Source: Panicum virgatum
Taxonomy: Eukaryota; Streptophyta; Magnoliopsida; Poales; Poaceae
Direction of reading: 5' to 3'
DNA: 64,000 bases
Assembly (NCBI RefSeq): GCF_016808335.1
Contig: NC_053153.1
Location: forward strand, 12,163,033-12,227,032
The notes beneath the pieces are model-generated. The model did not search any database and was not told the origin of the DNA. It saw nothing but the letters and a program-made list of their open reading frames with translations. This document shows, piece after piece, positions 1 to 11,675 of the stretch; within the stretch, counting starts at the first letter, position 1, and each line of letters begins with the position of its first letter. A program made the translations under genes and the position numbers.

Positions 1-1480
1 CTTTGACACTTCCAACGCTCTTCTGGGCACAAAATCCTCCCGAGAATGCATGTGTATGTGTTTTGAAAACCATGTAGAGTACTTGTAGTTAACATTTCTG
101 ATCTTCTAACGATTTCTTTTGCTTTATTCTGCAGAAAAATTATAAGTCCTGGTATTGTATGCCTCCAACCTCTGCAGATGTTGACTATAGTAATAGCAAG
201 AAACGGAAGGCAACTCCCGGATCTTTGTTACAGAGAAAAGTTTCTTGTCTTGATGCAGGCCAGTAAGTATATAATATTCTATTATGTTTATCCTATTTGC
301 CTCAACTTTCTTATTCAGAATCTTGCTTGGCTAAGATCCATCATCTTCCGGTGCATGAGAAAGATCAAGTTCAAGACTTTCGCAACTGGATGTCGAGTGG
401 TTCTGAAGGAACTAGCCGAACAGCCCCCGAGTCACCTGTAATTGGGTTGATCGAGACCCCAGCTGCCAGTTTGGTAAATGTAGACACAGCTGAAAAATCG
501 AGCAAACCAAACGTGCCAACACCTGAACATACTCCTGCGGCTGCTGAAGGAGCCTCGAATGCTGGTGGGTCTGGAAGTAGTGTAGCTGAAGGGTCGAAAG
601 GTCCTTCCGTTCGACTGGTACCCTTCCAGTCTATGCCTCACTCAGCCCAGGAAGAGTTGGGGGAAAGAATTGTTCGATGATCCTTTGTTGACTGTAGACA
701 ATATGAAGAAGCTCGCAGATTGTATGCAATGGAGCTTTAAATTCACCAAGGTGAGTCTTCTTCCACTACTTGTCATCGTCGAGTAGTAATCGATGTCTAA
801 TCAGACTTGCCTTGTATGTTATAGGATGTAGCCAATCGATCTTTCCTAACATCTCATGTTCTGTATAAGATTGTAGACAACCGAAAGATCTTGGAGGAGC
901 AGAAAGCCATGATTGCCAAACGACTAGATGAAGCCCTTGCTGCTCGGAATAAAATTTATGAAGCAAGTCAGCAGCATCATCTAGAGGTTTGTGACATGAA
1001 GCGCCAAATCAAGAGCCTCGAAGAAGTAAGATCAAAGCTTCAAGAGGAAAACTCCAGGCTTCAAAAGCAATTGCAGACTGCCCAAGCCTGTAAATTTTCA
1101 ATCTTTTGGCTTGACTTTGCTTTGTCAATAATGATTACTGAAATATCCTTGCATCAAGTTCTCCAGAAGACCATACTCGACTAGTAGCAGCAGCTCAAGC
1201 TCTTGTTGATGTCGTTGATTCTGAAGAGGAGTCGTCGAATAACAAGTCCTTGGTGGAGCGTTTAGAGGAAGCTCCCCAGAGGATTTTTTATGTCCTGACA
1301 ACTACCTCCAAGAATTACCTAACCCACATGATAGGAGTTGTCAAATCTTACTTGCCTCACTTCAACTTAGCTCCCATAGCTAAAGGAATATCTCCCACTT
1401 GTTCCGATGACAAATTTCGGGACTATTGTAAGGAATCAGAAGTGATTGCTGACGAGATTCTGAAGAACATGGCAGAGTAG
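1..1480 (+). pseudogene. Antisense additional ORF (aORF) of outer Tat element, partial
   Basis: Plus-strand exon-like segments lie opposite in sense to pol. Plausible splice sites are seen (acceptor near 133, donor near 257, acceptor near 320, donor near 750, acceptor near 825, donor near 1090). Residues encoded by about 891-1090 form a charged, coiled-coil-like stretch rich in E, K and Q. The last part (1250-1480) resembles the end of the aORF in the inner element at 9605-9934, sharing the pattern DKFR-Y and the closing helix. The open segments are interrupted, so I treat it as decayed. Its function is unknown. Confidence 0.6.
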
Positions 1481-1559
1481 ACAGTTTGTAACAACTCTTG
1501 TAATCTTCATTGGATTTTTGTCATTGTTCATAATTTGTATCCTGTTGGTGTGTCTTCAG

Positions 1560-2215
1560 AAGCATGATCTGAAACCGTAGGATAAGTATGAACTAATTGA
1601 TCAAGCAAGTAGAATACTCGAAAAGAGTTACCCTTTGAAGTTAATCATTTAGGGTGAGTTCCGTCAGACTACCCAAGTAGAGAAACTTGCAGAGGTATCC
1701 ATAAACTACTCGAGCAAGTGAATAGTGTGTCCCAACCAAGGACTGGAGTAATCTGTAAGACAAAACTATTAGGTACGAACCCCGTCGGGTTGCCCAAGAT
1801 GTAAATGTCAAAGGGATATCCAAAAATTACTCAAGCAAAGCGAGTAAGGTGTCCTTTAATCAAGGACTGGAATAATCCTCAAGGCAAAACTGTTAGGTAT
1901 GAACCCCGTCGGGCTATCCAAGACATAAATGCCAGAAAGATATCCAAAACTTACTCAAGCGAGGCGAGTAAGGTGTCTTACTTGTAGACTAGAGTAACTA
2001 CTAAGATTGACCTGTTAGGGCGAACCCCGTCGGGTTGCCCAAGATGGACAAAATGTAGTAGTATCCATAACATACTCGAGCGAGAGAGTAGTTTTGCCTT
2101 TACAGCAAGGCTGGAGTTCCTTATAGTTGACCTGTTAGGATGAACTCCGTCGAGTTACCCAAGATGGACAACTAGTAAAGGTATCCATACACCTTCTCGA
2201 GCTAGGCGAGTAGGT
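1560..2215. repeat. Tandem array, about 120-bp unit, outer element
   Basis: A unit beginning near GTTAGGTACGAACCCCGTCG recurs at about 1770, 1889, 2012 and 2131, with decayed copies before. Each unit also carries a palindromic CTCGAGCGAGGCGAG-like block. The same array type occurs at 10190-11410 in the inner element. Arrays between pol and the 3' end are typical of Tat elements. Confidence 0.85.
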
Positions 2216-2394
2216 TGCGCCCCTATATTAAGGACAAGGATGCGGCTTGTGTAGTAATCCTGATGGAGAATAGTGTAAGCTATCCTGGACTGGTGATGCC
2301 GTCAAATAAAGAAATTGTCTTTAATGTAGTCGATATACTGGAAAAGACCCTTGCTTTATTAAAGAAATCAGCTGACATCACCATATTGCTTGGA

Positions 2395-3240
2395 TCAAGG
2401 ATAGAACTTGCGCAAGTGCTCAATATTCCAGGAATTCGGTACTTCATTGCCATCTGCATCAGTGATTCTGTATGATCCTGGTCTTGTAACCTTGGTTACG
2501 ATGAAAGGACCTTCCCATCTGGAATATAACTTGTGCAGTCACGTCTCGTCTTGGATCCTTCATAATACTAGATCTCCGATATTGAAAGATCTTTGCTGGA
2601 CATTGCGGTCATGATAGCGTCTGATCCCTTGAAGATATCTAGCCGATTGAGTTAGAGCATTGACTTTGGCTTCTTCGACTGAATCCAGCTCGAGTTGTCG
2701 AGCTTCATCTACTTCTCCTTCTTGGTAGGTTTCTACTTTTGGATATTTCCAAATGATATCAGCGGGTAGTATAGCCTCTGACCCTTAAGTGAGGAAGAAA
2801 GGAGATTGTCCAGTTGCTTTTCTTGGCTGGGTTCGCAGCCTCCAGACTACATGAGGTAATTTTTGAATCCACTTGCCACATTTCTTGGCGTTGGTGTCGT
2901 AGAGTCTTTTCTTCAAGACATCAAGTACTAAACCATTGATGCGCTCAACTTGATCATTTGCCCGAGGATGAGCCACTGAAGCATATTTGACCTCGATGCA
3001 GGAGTTGTCATAGAAATCCCAAAAAGATTGTGACGTGAAATTAGAGCCAAGATCTGTAATGATGGTATGAGGAAAGCCGAATCAGTGGATAATGTCAGAG
3101 ATGAAATCCACTGCTCTGTCGGATGAAATCTTGACAATGGGCTTGTACTCGATCCACTTGGTGAACTTGTCGACTGCTACCAGCATAGGATTGAATCCTC
3201 CTGGAGCTACGGTTAAAGGTCCGATCATATCCAAACTCCA
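2395..3240 (-). pseudogene. Integrase core and C-terminal domain, outer element
   Basis: Downstream in frame from the zinc-binding domain, the minus strand encodes an rve-type integrase core. The aspartates lie in WSLDMIGP and ITDLGSNF, and the glutamate in DQVERINGL. A C-terminal segment with the GPF/Y signature WEGPFIVTKVTRPGSY follows, ending near 2395. The core is broken by a TGA directly after WPFA near 3240, by another stop near 3085, and by a stop near 2786. Without these it would be one reading frame with RNase H, so this is a recently inactivated polyprotein. Confidence 0.85.
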
Positions 3241-4203
3241 TCATGCGAATGGCCATGATGGAGGAATTGTTATCAGGTTGTGTGCTAGGACATGAGTCTT
3301 TTTGCCGAAAAATTGGCAGTTAGGGCATCGTCTGACAAGGTCTTGTACGTCTGAAATAGCTGTTGGCCAGAAGAAACCTGACCTATACGCCTTGCCGACT
3401 AGTGTCCTTGATGCGGCGTGATTGTCGCAAACTCCTTCGTGTATTTCTCTGAGGATGTCTTTGCCTTCTTCAAGGGTAACACACTTCATGAGGATGCCTG
3501 AAGCAGAGCGCTTGTATAGGTTATCACCAACCAGGACGAAGCCCTTGTTACACCTGATGATGCGGGCAGCTTTTGCGCTTTTAGGATCGACATGTGGTGG
3601 AAGCTTGAACTCCTTGATGAAGTCGATAAGTTGTGTCTGCCAATCTTCTTCAATCATCAGCACTTCTCTGACTGTGGCCGGGGCCTCCGTGTCAATGGCT
3701 TGTTGGCTTTGTTCCTTGACTGATGGGTGGTGAAGTTCATGGACAAAAACTCCCAGTGGAACATTTGCTTGAGTGGACCCAAGTTTGGAGAGGACATCGG
3801 CTCCCACGTTGTTGTTGCGATTGACGTGGTGGATTTCCAATCCTAAGAACTTATTTTCGAGCTTTCTGATTTCTTCAACGTATGCGTCCATTGTATCCTT
3901 GTTGATGTCCCATTTTTTATTGACTTGTTGAACGACGAGTAGAGAGTCGCCGTAGACAAGTAGTCGCTTGATGCCGAGAGATACTGCTAGTCGGAGGCCG
4001 TGTAGCAATGCCTCGTATTCAGCTTTATTGTTGGAGACCTTGAACAAGATTTGGAACACATACTTCAATTGTTCTCCCTTGGAGGAGATGAACAAAACTC
4101 CCGTGCCGCCTCCGTCGAGCTTGAGTGAGCCATCGAAGTACATCACCCAATGCTCTGGAATGTTCTGGGGTGCTGGAATTTGATTTTCCCGCCATTCAGC
4201 CAA
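3241..4203 (-). pseudogene. RNase H and integrase zinc-binding domain, outer element
   Basis: An open stretch of 320 residues. The RNase H domain begins with the metal-binding YFDGS motif (about residue 24) and contains NNKAEYEALLHGL and VYGDSLLV, which carry the next acidic residues. The C-terminal third holds an H2C2 zinc finger (HEGVCDNHAA ... CPNCQFFGKK), normal for the N-terminus of Gypsy integrase. It joins the RT thumb at 4219 and the integrase core at 3240, separated only by stop codons, so it is a piece of one pol gene. Confidence 0.9.
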
Positions 4204-4218
4204 GAAGTCGACTAGTGC

Positions 4219-4878
4219 CTATGACTTGATTGCTGTTCTTGGCTTGAAGTTGATTTCCAAGGCTCCCAGTTCAACTGCCCACTTTGAGATTCGTCCAGTG
4301 GCATCTCGATTGTGGAGTATATCCCCCAATAGGAAGTCAGTTATGACTGAGATCTTATATTCATCGAAGTAATGCCGGAGCTTCCTGGAGGTGATTAGAA
4401 TTCCATACAGAAGTTTCTGAATTGATGGATATCTAACCTTTGATTCAGAGAGTACTTCCATGATGAAGTAGACTGATCTCTGAATGCCGTAAGCGTGGCC
4501 TTCCTCCGGGCGTTCAACTACTATCGCCGTACTGACTACATGGGTAGTCGTAGCGATGTAGAGGAGTAATTCCTCACAAGGTAGTTGAGCTGTTAGAATA
4601 AGCGGTGACTGGAGATGATGCTTGAGATTCTCGAGTGCTTCCGCGGCTTCTGTCGTCCACTCGAATTTATCTTGTCGCTTTTGGAGTTTGAAGAAGGGTA
4701 ATCCCCGTTCACCAAGCCTGGACAAGAATCGATTCAAGGCTGCCATGCAGCCTGTAAGCTTCTGGATGTCCTTGATGGTTGCTGGAGCATCCATGGCCAT
4801 GATGGCATTGATCTTCTCTGGATTAACCTCAATTTCTCGGTTACTGACGATGAATCCGAGTAGTTTTCCAGAGGGTAC
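4219..4878 (-). pseudogene. RT C-terminal half and connection, outer element
   Basis: Encodes the end of the palm/thumb region of a Gypsy RT (GFIVSNREIEVNPEKI, then LTGCMAALNRFLSRLGERG) and the start of the RNase H-like connection. The preceding half of RT is 9.3 kb away at 14189-14838. The two parts meet exactly at the GGTAC target duplication of the inner element, so the gene was split by that insertion. Confidence 0.9.
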
Positions 4879-5294
4879 TGTCGGTTTTATCACCAAGCCT
4901 GCTCAGGGATACCCTTAGCAGTAGGGTTTGTAGGTAGGGATCGACTGCTCTAGAACTCGATGGTGCAAGGAACACAAAGATTTAGACAGGTTCGGGCCGC
5001 GAGTTTGCGTAATACCCTACATCCTGTGTGGTTTGTATTGCCTTAGGTGTTGATAAATTGTTTGGAGGGGGTCCCTGCCTGCCCTTATATATCTGGGGAG
5101 ATAGGGTTACATGGAAAGTCCTAGCCGAGTACAGTTGGAGTCCTACTACAACACGATCGGGTAGTTTCCTTTGTACTGCAGCTAGTTCTATGCCTATTCG
5201 GGTAGTTACAAAAGAGGTAAGATACATCCATGAGCTATCCCTTACTCTAGAACATTCTTTGTCTATAAGCAGTCCCACTGTCCCGAGTCTGACA
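4879..5294 (-). repeat. 3' LTR of inner element
   Basis: A 416-bp repeat near-identical to 13773-14188 and similar to 18020-18435. On the minus strand a TATATAAGG-type box lies near 5088-5096. Confidence 0.93.
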
Positions 5295-5307
5295 AGCCCC
5301 CGAGCTC
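5295..5307 (-). other. Polypurine tract of inner element
   Basis: The plus strand reads AGCCCCCGAGCTC immediately outside the 3' LTR. The minus strand is therefore purine-rich (GAGCTCGGGGGCT) next to the LTR start, as expected for plus-strand DNA priming. Similar AGCCCCCGAG words recur at 5622 and 5662. Confidence 0.75.
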
Positions 5308-5997
5308 TTCGTAGCTGAGTCCTGCAGGCGTCGAGTACTTGGTTGGGCATCTTCGAGTACTTCAAGTAGTCAGAACATCCTTCTGGTTGCTTCTGGTCCT
5401 TCCTTTAGATACGTTGAGTAGTCCTTCAAGTACTTCCATTTGCTTCGAGGCTATGAGGTGCTCAAGCCCTAAAATCTTGATCATATATGGTGCGCGAAGT
5501 ACTCGCACTCCATATGGAGTAGCCCTCGAGCCTTAGGTTGAATCGCAGAATCAGACTAAGGGTCACTTCAGTCTATTTTCCAAAAAAATTGAAAAATAAA
5601 TCTCTGATGCATATATCCAGCAGCCCCCGAGCCTTAAATCAAAATCCCTTTTACTGCGAGTAGCCCCCGAGCATAGATTTGGAATTAAGGATTTAAGTCG
5701 TGGCATCAGATTTTATCCTTTGCAGGATTCATCAGATCCGGAATCCGAAAAGACCTCTTTTTCGGGTAAAATCCCAGAAAATGATACAATTGGATCCGCC
5801 ACACTGATTGCACCCGAAATAATTTCAGGAATAAAATCCGGGATGTACGGCTCTTTATTCAGTACTCACATGAGATGTTACTGTTTGGAGAATCTACATT
5901 ATTGTAGCTTTGACTGCGTCCGTGAATGCTGTCATGAATGCATCCGTGAAACCTGCACTGTTGATTCACGGGTTCTCCTTAGTAAGCCCCTTTGTGG

Positions 5998-6007
5998 CTA
6001 TAAAAGG
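5998..6007 (+). promoter_or_regulatory. Possible TATA box for antisense ORF
   Basis: CTATAAAAGG lies about 1 kb upstream of the aORF start, on its strand, in a region without other coding. It could drive an antisense transcript independent of the LTR promoter. This is an inference from the sequence only. Confidence 0.4.
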
Positions 6008-6995
6008 TAGGGGAGAGCCCCTTAGTAGAAGCACCGAAGTATAGCAGCCATGGCATTTGCTTGGTGTTCTTGCTCTCGCCCTCCTGAGATTTGTGTAGTT
6101 CTTCACAGCAAAAGATGCTAGAAGAGAACTTGCGAGTAGCAAGAGAAGTCTCTGCTGCCTCCTCCTGCATCCCTAATGTTCTCATCAGATCCATGCTGGA
6201 CATCATGTCCTTGCATATTCCAATGAGGCAGATTTGGGGTTGCTGGGTTGAGTCTTGTTGTGTCGCATCCTTGGGGTTGCCTGTTTCTAGGTGCCCAAGA
6301 ACAGCATCTCTGGTAGGGAGACTTAATCTTGTTACAAAGTGTTCAGGGAGAAGGAGAAATTTCTCTGCAAGATGCTACAAGAGGACTTGCGAGGTGATTA
6401 CTGTAATCTGCCTCCATACTCTTGTAGCTTATCTCCCTGAATACAAATGTCTTTATTCCTGAAATGGGAATAACAAGTTTGTACTTTGTCACGGCCTCGG
6501 GCCAATCTAGCTACAGCATGCTTCTCAGGAAGCCAAGAAGTGTGCCTGCAGACCCGAGTCATTTGTAAAGTTATGTAATAAAAAGTACTCGAGTTGTAAT
6601 GTCGAGTAGTTGTACTGTGTCGAGTACTTATCCTTGTTTTGGAATGTAATCCCAGTTAAGGGAAAGGATGTCGAGTAGTCGACTAGGGATGTGAGTGTTT
6701 TCTTTTCCAGAATGTAATCTCAAAAAAAGGAATGTCTCTTTTAAATCCCCTTATTTTCTCGATTTGCAACGGATTGTTGGCCTGTTGAGTGTTTTTACCA
6801 TGTTTGCCACCGTCATTATAAAATGAAATGGTGACTTAGGTTTTACCCCACCGGCCGCCACTAGTTTTTACTGCTTTAGATCTGTCTTTCCACTCTCAAG
6901 CTCCCAGATCCAAAGTTCCTGTTCCTTGTCATTCCCCATCCTCCTCTTAGGGTTTCCACCAGTTTATGCGCGTGAAGCGATCTGTGGATTTTTGG

Positions 6996-9934
6996 ATGGC
7001 GCCCAAGAAATCAACCAAGGGGAAGGGTGCGGCTGCGGAGCCAATCCGCGATGAGGAGTGGAACACCAGTAAGTGTTCCAAATCTATTTTGGAATATCTA
7101 GTATCGCAAGGTCTTTTAGTTCCCCGATCTGTTATCCAATGGTGTCCTGCCTTGGGTTCGGATCATCCGTATCAAAATACGGGGGAAGTTGTTGCTTTCA
7201 CCTCATACTTGGAACGAGGATTGGGGTTTCCTTATTCTTCTTTCTTTTCTGGGCACCTGCGCTTACTATAGGATCTAGTTGCATCATCTGACCCCAAATT
7301 CCTTTGTTCATATGTCTATCTTCGTGCATTTATGCGAAGCTTTTCTGGGCATCGAGCACCATTTTGAACTCTTCCGCTACCTTTTCCATTTGAAGCCGCA
7401 ACCCGACTCCTTTGTTTTAGATGTAGTAGGAGGTGCGGGTCTCCAAATTAGGCAATGGAAAGATAGAGAATATATTTCTTATAAACTGAGCAATAAAGTA
7501 ATCGAGTGGAAGCTCAAGTGGTTCTTTATCGAGAACCGATTAGGAAGCTTTCCATCAATTACTCCAGGCGCTCCAATTCGGTGGCCTGAATGGAATAAAA
7601 AACCAGTCGACGAGAGTCAGATCCCCCAACTTCTCGAGCGAATTGCCGTTCTAAGGCAAAATAAGTTGACTGGGGAGGCAGTCATGTTTGACTGGATGAA
7701 GCGAAGGATCTAGCCATTACAGGCTCGGGAATCGCTTGGATTTCAGTACCAAGGGACAACTGATCCATCGAGATGCTCGAAGGAAGAGATCTCGAATGAT
7801 GTAGTTTTTAGTCGAGTACAACGACTTCTGAAGAATATAAAGAAAATCTCAGTTGTTCCTGGTACATTTTCTGCTGCGAATCCGCCAAAGCAGGTACTTG
7901 ATAAGAGTAGTCGATTCATAGAAATCGAGTACTTTACCATAGTGTAAATCTGATAGGATTTGCTTTCTGTAGGAGGACATGGATTGCTTTAAGAGTAGTC
8001 CTTCGCTACCAGGCATTTATTCGCCCTTTTGTTATTCTAATTTCCTCGATCTGTTAATCAAATCTTGGTATGCTCATATGAGATTTCATATAAACAGTAC
8101 TGATATCCAGATTTGGTTGTGCAGATGAGGCAACGTCTGGGGAAAGGAGCGATGGAGAGCACAGCCCCACACCAAGTGCTGATGCCCCGACCGAGCGCCA
8201 AAGGATTACTCGATCAGTGGCGTGGAAGCATAGCAGCTCCTCCAAAACTACTAGCGACAGGTGAGTAGCTAGTTATATTTGCAATCGAGTACTTTCTAGT
8301 TGTCGAATTGCAAATTTTGATTTGTGTTTTTGCTTTTCCAAGTCCGGCGGCTAAGATGTCACGGACCTCATCATCTGGGGATGATACTGCGGTGGTACAA
8401 ACTGTCCCCTCCACCACAGTGGACCCATCAAGTGGGATCGGGGCTACTCATTCAGCGAGTAGTTCCGATATAAATAAGACCGTCGATGCGGGTAAGATGG
8501 CCATGATCGCAAAGCCTGCCCGCAAATTTGGCATTAAGAAGTTTGCCCTCATAAGAGCTCCTGCGTAAGTTCTTTAGAACTTATATATGTAGGATCTGTC
8601 TTGAATCTAGTAGTTTGTAACTACTTTGTCTTTGCAGAGATGCAGTCCTGGGAGAGGACAAGGGGGCAGAGAGCCACTTGGATTCTCAGCCGGAGCTGGG
8701 GGAAGCCCCCGAGTACTCCCGATATGAGTGCTCGTCATGCGGAGGCTATGGTCGACTCCATGCTTCTAGATTCTCCTTCACCCCATTCTGAGAGGGCCAA
8801 CGAGGAGATCCCGAAAGGTGGTGGAAGTGGCAAGCTTCCGGAAGAAGGAGAAGGCGAGAAGCTTCCTGAGGGAGGCGATAATAAGCAGCCTGCGGAGACC
8901 CCTGCAGGTAAGCTTGTAGTGCCTTGTAGGAAAAGTATCCTTTTATTTGCCCTTATTGTAATTTAAGTAGCATGTTCTTCCTTTAGATTCCCAAGTCACA
9001 GGGAATACTGTAGGAAAAATTGAAGAAGTGCCCAAGAGGGCTGTTACAGAGGTGGTGGCGAGTGCTTCCTAGGTCACATCGGGAAGCAATTTGGCAAGAG
9101 AGAATGTGGAGCTAGATGTCAAGCTGCTAGAAGTAAGTAGTCGAATACTTCGAGTACTTTTGGAGTAGATTGAGTAGTATTTTGATCTTTTTGTTTTGCA
9201 AGAAGCACTGGGACGAATGAGTGTCCAGTCTCCAAATGAGATAGAGCTAAATGCTCTCAAAGAGAGGGTTAAAACTCTCTCGTCTGAGAAGACTGCTTTT
9301 GAGGAGAAGCTGAAGAAGCTTTCCCAATCTAAAAAAGATTAGTCTTTGGCATTTAATGTGCACTCGACTGGTAGATCTGCTTAGTGTTTATAATATTTTT
9401 TTTTCTATCGAGTACACAGCTTGTGCCAAATCTTTAGAGATTCAGGAAAGCTTGGTACTGGATTTAAAGATTCTTATGTACCGCAACGCAGATGAAATAG
9501 AGAGGCTTAAGAACATCAAGGAGGACTCTGACCGTGAGGCAGCGACGGTGTTGCAACAACACAAGACTTTGTCAGAGTCTCGAGACTTGATGTAGCGAGA
9601 ACTCGTGGAGCTGAGAGAAATCAGAGATGCCTCCCTGGAGGTGGCGGAGGCCATGGATATCCCACAAGAGGATGGAGATGAATCGCTCACGCTGGCTGGG
9701 AGGCTTCGCAGGGTGCCTGGAGCCTTCGAGAGGTTTGTCTCCGACATCACCCGTCAGTACATAGGTCACGTGCTTGGGCTGCTGAAGTCTTATTGGCCAA
9801 CCACTCGTCTGGACGTCCTTTGACAAGGTGCCAAGGCTGACTGTACGGAAGATAAGTTCCGTGAGTATTTGGCGGAAACCTCCGGGGTGGCTGATCAGAT
9901 TGTAGAAGCCTTGAGTAGGGCAGAGTCTCCTTAA
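6996..9934 (+). pseudogene. Antisense additional ORF (aORF) of inner element, Transposase_28-like
   Basis: A plus-strand, multi-exon-like gene lies opposite to gag. The first exon starts at the ATG at 6996 with a lysine-rich N-terminus. After a frameshift near 7245-7285 the frame at 7279-7713 carries the conserved region of the so-called putative gypsy type transposon family (Pfam Transposase_28), seen in HHLTPNSFVHMSIFVHLCEA and FLGIEHHFELFRYLFHLKP. Intron-like gaps follow (8565-8637, 8908-8985, 9131-9202 approximately). The C-terminal part (9200-9934) is coiled-coil-like and matches the end of the outer copy. Known for the Tat lineage, its function is not established. The breaks suggest this copy is dead. 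Confidence 0.7.
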
Positions 9935-10189
9935 GCTTGTCTTGTAATCGAATTGGCGTGTGAGCCAGAAGTACTTTGAACAAATATTGGATGTAATGTT
10001 AAGTACTTGGAGGTAGGATTATGGAATCCTTTGTTGTGTCGAGTAGCTGCACTCGACGGTCCTGAGTGTAGGCGGCATCGTGCCCACTCAGTTATAACAG
10101 TAGATACGATGCATTGTATCCGTAAGTGCCTCGGGAGGCATTCTCGAATAGAATCAAATCTGTATGGTTCCGAAACCATGGTGCTAACC

Positions 10190-11410
10190 GGTTAGGATTG
10201 AATCCCTCGGGATTGACCAAGTGGTAATAGCACTATAGGGGTGTTCAAAGCCGTAGCTTAGTATGGGTTTCCTTTTCAAAGGAAATATTTTATTAGCGCG
10301 TAGCTATTGTGGACTTTGTTGTCCAAATCGGGGGGAGATCTCATTTAGAGTATCTAGGAGGTATAAGGGGTTTCTTGATAGATAAGAAGACATGCAGCTC
10401 TCGAAAACTACTCAGAGCACTAAGGGAAAACAGGAGTTCTTTTTGTATCTCGAGCAAACGAGTAATACTCGTCAAGTACTCGAGGCAAAAAGATTCTGTA
10501 ATGGACATTCCCATAGTAAGCTAAGCAAGTGGGAAACTTGTGTCAACTTATTTTAGAGTATCAAGAACTTATCTATACTCCTTGAGGGGTTTTCGTAGTT
10601 GACCATTTAGGATAGACCTTGTTTGGTTACCCAGATAGTATGCAGCTGTTTACGAAAATGGCCCAAACTACTCGATCGTATCGAGTAGTATGTCCTATTA
10701 ATGGACTGGATTGGTTTCTAGGAATAGGACTGTTAGGATTGAACTCCGTCGAGTTAACCAAGACGTGAATATTCTAGAAACATCCCAAACTTACTCGAGC
10801 AAAGCGAGTAAGGTGTCCTACCTGAGGACTGGAGTAACTCTAAGGCAAGTCTGTTAGGTACTAACCCCATCGGGTTGTCCAAGATGAAGGTGCCGAAAGA
10901 GTATCCAAGACCTACTCGAGCCAGCGAGTAGGGTGTCCTTTAACCAAGGACTGGAGTAATTCTTAAGACATAACTGTTAGGTACGAACCCCATCAGGTTG
11001 CCCAAGACGTAAATGTCGAAAGGATATCCAAAGCTTACTCGAGCGAGGCGAGTAAGGTGTCCCTTTAACTAGAAACTGGAGTAATCTTTAAGACAGAACT
11101 GTTAGGTACGAACACCGTCGGATTGCCCAAGATGTAAATGTTAGAAAGATATCCAAAACCTACTCGAGCGAGGCAAGTAGGGTGTCGTTTTAACCAAGGA
11201 CTGGATTAACTCTTAGGGCAAGTCTGTTAGGTACTAACCCTGTCGGGTTGCCCAAGATGAAGGTGCTAAAAGAGTATCCAAAACCTACTTGGGCGGGGCG
11301 AATAGGGTGTCCTATCAGAGGACTAGAGTGTTTTTTAGGACAGAACTATTCGGTACGAACCCCGTCGGGTTGCCCAAGACGTAAATGGCCAAAAAGCACT
11401 CAAGTATGAA
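10190..11410. repeat. Tandem array, about 120-bp unit, inner element
   Basis: Units with GTTAGGTAC(G/T)AACCCC occur at about 10850, 10975, 11098, 11228 and 11345, with diverged copies back to 10190. Each unit contains a CTCGAGC...GCGAGTA(A/G)GGTGTCC block, itself palindromic around CTCGAG. It is homologous to the array at 1560-2215. Confidence 0.88.
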
Positions 11411-11675
11411 CCATAAAAACTGCTCGATAGCTGCTCGAGCCGAGCAAGGCTTTCGAGATGGGTACTAGTCGTGTGAGCGAGAGCCAAGTAGTCGATATAG
11501 GAGAAATCAACTTTATTTGGATTTGTCGAAATTACAATAACTGTAAAGTGACAGACTCTAACTCTTAAGACCTACCCCTTGCTCGTTGGACGTGAGCAAT
11601 GGTTTATATAATTGAATAAAACTTATTCGAAGATAGTACTAGTCGATATGGGGGTCGACTAGATTTGGAGTAGAG

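Noticed and set aside
2215..2475. Plus-strand ORF at the integrase C-terminal end
   Set aside because: It overlaps the antisense integrase C-terminal coding with the GPF/Y motif and has no domain of its own.
6091..6462. 123-residue ORF between the putative TATA box and the aORF start
   Set aside because: No similarity to the aORF or any family; the corresponding region of the outer element is outside the window, so it cannot be compared.
10190..11410. Regularly spaced repeats resembling a CRISPR array
   Set aside because: The unit is about 120 bp with diverged copies and no unique spacers, lies in an LTR retrotransposon, and the genome is a plant.
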